Assembly (NCBI RefSeq): GCF_014066305.1
Contig: NW_023501118.1
Location: 1 to 52,500, forward strand
DNA: 52,500 bases
Source of the DNA: Letharia columbiana
Taxonomy: Eukaryota > Ascomycota > Lecanoromycetes > Lecanorales > Parmeliaceae
Direction of reading: 5' to 3'
Part shown: piece after piece, positions 48,201 to 52,500 of the stretch
How the letters are laid out: each line of letters opens with the position of its first letter
Position numbering within the stretch: the stretch's first letter is position 1
The notes under the pieces: generated by a model
What the model saw: only the letters and a program-made list of their open reading frames with translations
Told to the model about the DNA's origin: nothing
The model's database searches: none
Made by a program: the position numbers and the translations under genes

Positions 48201-49133
48201 CTAATATCGAGTATATACTTATTATAATAATATTCGAATAACGCGAAGAAGTTTATTATATTAATAATCTAGATATTATTATAAATCGCTATTTATATAA
48301 ACGATATATTTAATATATATATAATATTTAATAATAAGAAGAAGAGATAGCGTAATTTATAATATATATATTAAGTATATATAGAATATATACTAAGAAG
48401 AGTATATTAAAATATTAAAAATCTAGAGATAAATATAAAAAATACGCTAACGCTAGATAGATATAATATATATATATATATATCTTTAGTAGGAGTTAGC
48501 TTAATTAATACGCTTAGTAAGCTAAGAATATATATTATTAATACTAAGTATATATAGCGTTTTAATAATTATAATATAAATTTAAATATTTATAAATCTT
48601 CTTTTCTTTACTATCGTAATATTAAATATTACTAATTTATATTAATAATAATAATTAGATATAATTAAAAACGAAGTTTTCTATTTATTATAAATATTTA
48701 TTTATTAAATATATATTCTATTAATTCTCTATTAAGTAAAGATTTACTCGAAGATTAAAGCTTATTAATATATATTTAATATATACTTTACTTTTATCGT
48801 ATAATATTAATTTCTTAAATTTATAACCTCTCGATCTTTAATAGTTTTAAAATCTATTATGCGCTTATTTTTAGTATAATTTTATTATATAGTTAATATA
48901 TATATTATTTTAAATATTATTTAATAATAAAGTCTATAGTAGAAAGTAGATTACGGAGACTAAGATATATATATAGTATATATCTATATCCCCCTCTAAA
49001 GTGCCGACATCATTCTAAACCCGGCCCGAGTTCATCCAGGGTGAAACGGATACGTTCAGCATATGCGAAGAGTTCATCCGGGGTGAAGTGAGCATATGCT
49101 GAAGCTTCACCCCTGCCGAACTTTTTTCACCCT
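42271..49133. mobile_element. inverted-repeat-bounded, RIP-degraded element (AT-rich block 2)
   Basis: The left end (42,276-42,301) reads CGTGAAAAAAAGTTCGGCAG then GGGTGA. The right end (49,108-49,133) is its reverse complement with one A fewer. Between them lie about 6.6 kb of AT-rich DNA nearly lacking CA and TG, as in block 1, so the unit was a repeated element hit by RIP. The outer roughly 100 bp on each side are not mutated. No transposase domain could be read, no target-site duplication was identified, and the superfamily is unknown. The interior is packed with AGTATATACT/TTAATATATACTTA-like palindromes, the expected RIP product of the AGCATATGCT motif that survives in the right end. 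A small less-AT-rich islet lies at 46,860-46,945. Confidence 0.6.
49029..49105 (+). repeat. subterminal direct repeats of the element
   Basis: Two units, about 49,029-49,071 and 49,072-49,105, each consist of GAGTTCATCCRGGGTGAA followed by an AGCATATGC palindrome and GAAG. TTCATCC...GGGGTGAA is itself an imperfect inverted repeat. A related GTCCGGGGTAAA and ATATGCAC pair occurs in the left end (42,310-42,340). Clustered short motifs near an inverted-repeat end are usual transposase binding sites. Confidence 0.65.
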
Positions 49134-49144
49134 TTAAGGAAAAG

Positions 49145-49197
49145 CCCCCCCCCCCCACAACTTTTCTCTTTTTTCCTCCCACCACCCCCCCCCCCCC
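49145..49197 (+). repeat. two poly-C tracts
   Basis: There are twelve C at 49,145-49,156 and thirteen C at 49,185-49,197, separated by a C/T-rich spacer. They lie immediately outside the right inverted repeat. The length may be affected by sequencing error in homopolymers. Confidence 0.85.
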
Positions 49198-50490
49198 GAA
49201 AAATCTTGAATAGCGGAATCTGAAGCATCCATACCTAAATCCAGCCCAGTAAGCTGTGAGCCCAGCTGTTCTGCTCTCGTACCCCTACACTCACCCACCT
49301 CCACTATGGAACTGGTAGCTAACATTTTCCAGCAAACCTCGCACTACCCCGATCCGGATATGGTCTTCGCACCTCCGCTGTCAACGCCTCGGGGAGCCCA
49401 TATGAAGACAAGAGGGGGGCATACAATACAATGCTGGCAAAAGCAGCCAAGTATCTACGGAGAGAGTCAGCAGGAGAACTGGAATCCGACGCTGCTGAGG
49501 CCCACTGGTTCTTTCTACAGAGGCAGTGAGCACCCAGCAGTATCAAGGGCATCCGATTGAAATGGAGACTTTCCGAACTCCCATGGGATTAAAACGGTCG
49601 TGCTGCGTCGAGGTCCGTAGTGCGGCACCCCGAGATCCAACTCCAATGGGTGGCATGAGCCCTTCTCGCCTTGGCATGACGGAAAGCTCGCAGAGGTTGT
49701 ACGGAGGCAGACTCTGGGACTTGGCGGAAAAAGTAGAAGGAGCAGGAATATTACTCTACTTCCGTCTACGTGGCATGGTTTGGCATCTGCCTCATCAACC
49801 GGCCTTATCTGTGTGCTAGGCGTAAAGGATTTGGAGTCCAATGCGGATTCCAATTGTACCGGTGGGTGGAACGACTCTAGGCATGTTCCGTATGCACACG
49901 ATGCGTAGAGACCGCAAACGCAAGGACTGTCCGTCGTTTATGCCTCATTGGCCCGTTTGTTCTTAAAGGGAGCGAAAGAGGAAAGAAGGGGCTGAAGCGG
50001 ATGTACGTGAGACAATCCATGAAAAAGAGGATGAAGACTTGAAGACCGGAAGTCTTAAGAGGCTGTTAGTAGAGAGACGGGACGGCGAGTCATACTACAT
50101 CGTTAAGGATGCTACCCTCAACTAGTCGACGGTGCACCCACCACGTCTGTCAAGTACAGCATGAAATACTGACGGTCGACGAACCCTTGCCTTTTTTTAT
50201 GCCATACTTGGTGATTCGCGACTTCTTCGCCAGCGCTATTCCGGCTGATGTCTCGCGACAGATACTATCTCGTAGCTGATTAATCTTGAACAGGTCTTCT
50301 CTCGTCACGCAAAAAGGAACAGCTAATTGATATCCACTCAGAACACAATGTGATACATTATTCTATTGCCAGAAGTACTCACGTGTCGACTTCAAGCCAG
50401 AAATCGGCGAGTTATAGATTTCATCAAGGTGGAAGTGACAATAGACTTGGACTGCATAACCAAGCGATTGCTGACCTTATCGTAGAATTG
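49198..50490. other. GC-normal DNA, no gene supported
   Basis: Frames up to 112 codons occur on both strands (49,306-49,560 and 49,526-49,819 plus; 49,515-49,853 minus) but they overlap each other, lack motifs and show no splice context. The segment may contain decayed coding sequence, but nothing can be assigned. Confidence 0.4.
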
Positions 50491-51765
50491 TTATACAAGG
50501 TAATGAGTCATAGGAGAACGGATGTATGCTGACATTGGCCCGTGATCTGTTGTTGAAGAGGCAGTAATGGCATAACCTTCTCCCTTGGCTTCTCCTTCAG
50601 CTGTGACTGCGAAAAGGTGTGTGCGTTCTTTCAATAAGCAGCAGTCGCTGCTGTTGAGATGGCAAGCGGTAGGAAGGAGTATCGCATATCCGATGGTGCT
50701 AAGAAAGGTTCGCGGACGCTTTCCTGGACATGTTTCCTTCAAGTAATGTCTCGTCAAATGCTTTGAGAACCTTGATTATGATGCTGTCCGCAGGAGTTGA
50801 GAGCCTCGAAGTGGTTGTAAGAAATGGTCGGCAAATATCCTGAAACACTCTGTGTGCCTGAAGCACTCGATGGTAAGTAGCTTGGACTGTCTTACCAAGA
50901 GTCGATTTGACAGGGCGCTGCCAGGCCCACACTGATTGCATTCCAGTCTGTGAGTCATTCCTAGATGCCTGGTGTACATGCCGTCCATGCATGAGCGCTA
51001 AAGACAACACAGAAATTGATTGGCTATGCGGCTTACTCTACGGCAGATCCTCACGCCAATGCTCTTATCGGAGCGCTCTCGGCAGACTACTGCCAATCAA
51101 TGCTTTCCACATTGTTTTACAGGCATAGCAAAGATTCTTCGTCCTTACCCCAATCATAGACGTTTTTTGGAGGAGTTCTTTGAGGGTTCTATGTGCCCAT
51201 GGTGATGTGCGCGGTCGGGAGTCTGATAACCGCGGCCATCAACAATTGATTGAATGTTGTCTTTTGTAGTCTACGGCTATTAGCCATGGTTTAGCCACAC
51301 AAAGCCCTCGAAATGATTGTCGTCACTACACCAGACTGTACATATGGAGCCGCTACGCTTGTGAGTGGGGTTGGTTCCAGGAGGCTGAGCTCTTGTTGCC
51401 TGAAGGTACTGGAAGCGTTACGGTGTATTTATTCACTTCATACAGTACAGATTGTATGAACCATTGCTCGGGCAGAATGGCTGACCCTCTTCCAGCTACT
51501 GCGTCTTGTGTTGGCATATTATCTTTCAGTCTCACAGCCCGCAACTCGGTTCTTGGGTTCTACCAAAAGCGCGTAGTTCTCGAAAAAATGACAGCTTGTG
51601 TGAGGCGACTGTGACCCTCTGTCGCATGCTAGAGAGACCATTGAGCGTCATGGCATCCAAGACAACACTAACACAGTCTTCGAGAGCGTTTGATCCCTCG
51701 AGAGTGTTTGGTGCCCGCAAAGCCACATTGATTACTTGATGACCAAGGCAAACAAGACTGATCAA
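50491..51765 (-). pseudogene. possible decayed minus-strand gene, family unknown
   Basis: On the minus strand, coding-like stretches follow one another in changing frames: 51,765-51,532 (77 codons, with a regular helical SLISLVCLGHQVINVALRAP start), 51,544-51,353, 51,010-50,699 (a QATYHRVLQAHRVFQDICRP helix and an IIIKVLKAFDETLLEG segment) and 50,757-50,491. They can be joined only by assuming several introns or frameshifts, and I found no clean donor and acceptor pairs for all. No domain is recognised. A broken helical-repeat protein is one possibility. Confidence 0.25.
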
Positions 51766-52026
51766 GGAACGTCGAGTGAAAGAATTCGAAGCATAGCATC
51801 GTCTACTTAGAGAGTAATACTTGTTGATTGGGTATCGTTACCAGCATAGTCACTGTCCGCATTCCATAGCTAGCGATTGTCTAGGCTGGCTCGAATCCTT
51901 TCTGATGAAGTATGTAGCCTGATACGGCCAACCTGCACTCGCACGATGATGTTGCTATGGCGCCCCCTACCCTCCCAGCGGGCCTACACCGCGCCCTTAT
52001 TGGACACCTTTACGTCTCATCTTTAT
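51766..52026. other. short gap, nothing recognised
   Basis: No supported gene or repeat is seen between the two minus-strand candidates. Confidence 0.4.
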
Positions 52027-52278
52027 CTACTTGGCAATGCGCACCCCATTATTAGCACCAAGAACAATGGAAATAATTACAACAGGCATTTCCATATCAA
52101 ACCCAGTCACGAGCTCAGCAGCCTCAACCATGGGATCAACAACAAAAGACCAACCGAGCCTCACAAAATCCATTTCCAACAAGGCCGGCTTGCTGGCATC
52201 AATCTCCAAGATCAACGTGCCCTGGCGCGCCATCTTCCGCGTCTGCTGAAGAGTCCAGCATGGGACGCTCTCCCTCAC
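52027..52278 (-). pseudogene. fragment of an unrecognised coding sequence
   Basis: A minus-strand frame ending in TAG at 52,029-52,027 encodes about 68-83 residues with alternating hydrophobic strands (GTLILEIDASKPALLEMDF, MPVVIISIVLGANNGVRI). The composition is that of a folded protein, and no start context or signal peptide is evident. It may be the last exon of a gene extending further right, or a relic. The overlapping plus-strand frame at 51,877-52,344 was judged its shadow. Confidence 0.3.
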
Positions 52279-52500
52279 CCCAACTCTGTTGCCGCGATAC
52301 TGCCAACACTGCTGCTGGACTGTCTAACTTCAGCATATCCATAGGCAATTCTGAACCCCGTTCGTGCGTGCTCTTGTGTTCACGTAGTGATTTGAGCTTT
52401 CCGAAGATTAACGTTATTATGGGGCGGAGGCATGGAAGGCAGGCTGTTCAACATTGAAAGGTCTCAGGCGTTAGCTAGCTCCTCCTTCTCCGATAAATGC

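Noticed and set aside
1..52500. CRISPR arrays, bacterial operons, Shine-Dalgarno sites
   Set aside because: Introns, RIP composition and gene families are fungal. The tandem repeats found have no spacer structure.

Overview
The window looks like chromosomal DNA of a filamentous ascomycete (Pezizomycotina). The support is short spliceosomal introns of about 45-70 nt with GT...AG ends and CTNAC-like branch sites, a Zn(II)2Cys6 transcription factor, a GH76-like fragment, and a sharply two-part composition. Gene-bearing DNA of about 50% GC alternates with very AT-rich DNA in which the dinucleotides CA and TG are almost absent while CG, CT and AG remain. That is the footprint of repeat-induced point mutation (RIP). 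Species cannot be named from the window.

Layout. (1) 1-22,290 is RIP-degraded repeat DNA. Reading stops as mutated Gln/Trp codons lets three things be seen: a minus-strand SNF2-type helicase relic (about 4.6-7.0 kb), a plus-strand relic of unknown family ending in 18-residue Glu-rich repeats (about 12.3-13.9 kb), and a minus-strand Ty1/Copia polyprotein (RNase H and reverse transcriptase at about 16.06-17.3 kb). A short GC-rich island (3,775-4,400) escaped RIP and carries tRNA-like A and B boxes, as a SINE would. Several tandem repeats (periods about 119, 121, 138, 34 and 54 bp) and a dispersed 20-bp palindrome also lie here. (2) 22,300-42,270 is a gene island: a Zn2Cys6 regulator (minus), a broken crystallin-like gene relic, a multi-exon secreted-protein gene with a probable frameshift, a divergent pair (an unrecognised protein, minus; a protein with a PD-(D/E)XK nuclease-like motif, plus), a decayed GH76 mannanase fragment, an 860-residue secreted modular protein and a 430-residue coiled-coil protein. 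(3) 42,271-49,133 is a second RIP-degraded block bounded by matching inverted repeats. It is therefore probably one large transposable element, and its interior is filled with mutated copies of a palindrome that survives intact in its right end. (4) 49,134-52,500 is GC-normal DNA with only fragments and no gene that can be called with confidence.

The genes of the island do not form an evident pathway. The mixture of secreted proteins, broken copies, a nuclease-like divergent pair and flanking transposons is typical of an accessory, transposon-rich compartment. The observations most worth following are the palindrome-packed inverted-repeat element, the divergent nuclease-like pair, and the secreted modular protein with a decayed relative of its C-terminal module 10 kb away. 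All splice sites were assigned by eye and all families by motif recognition.
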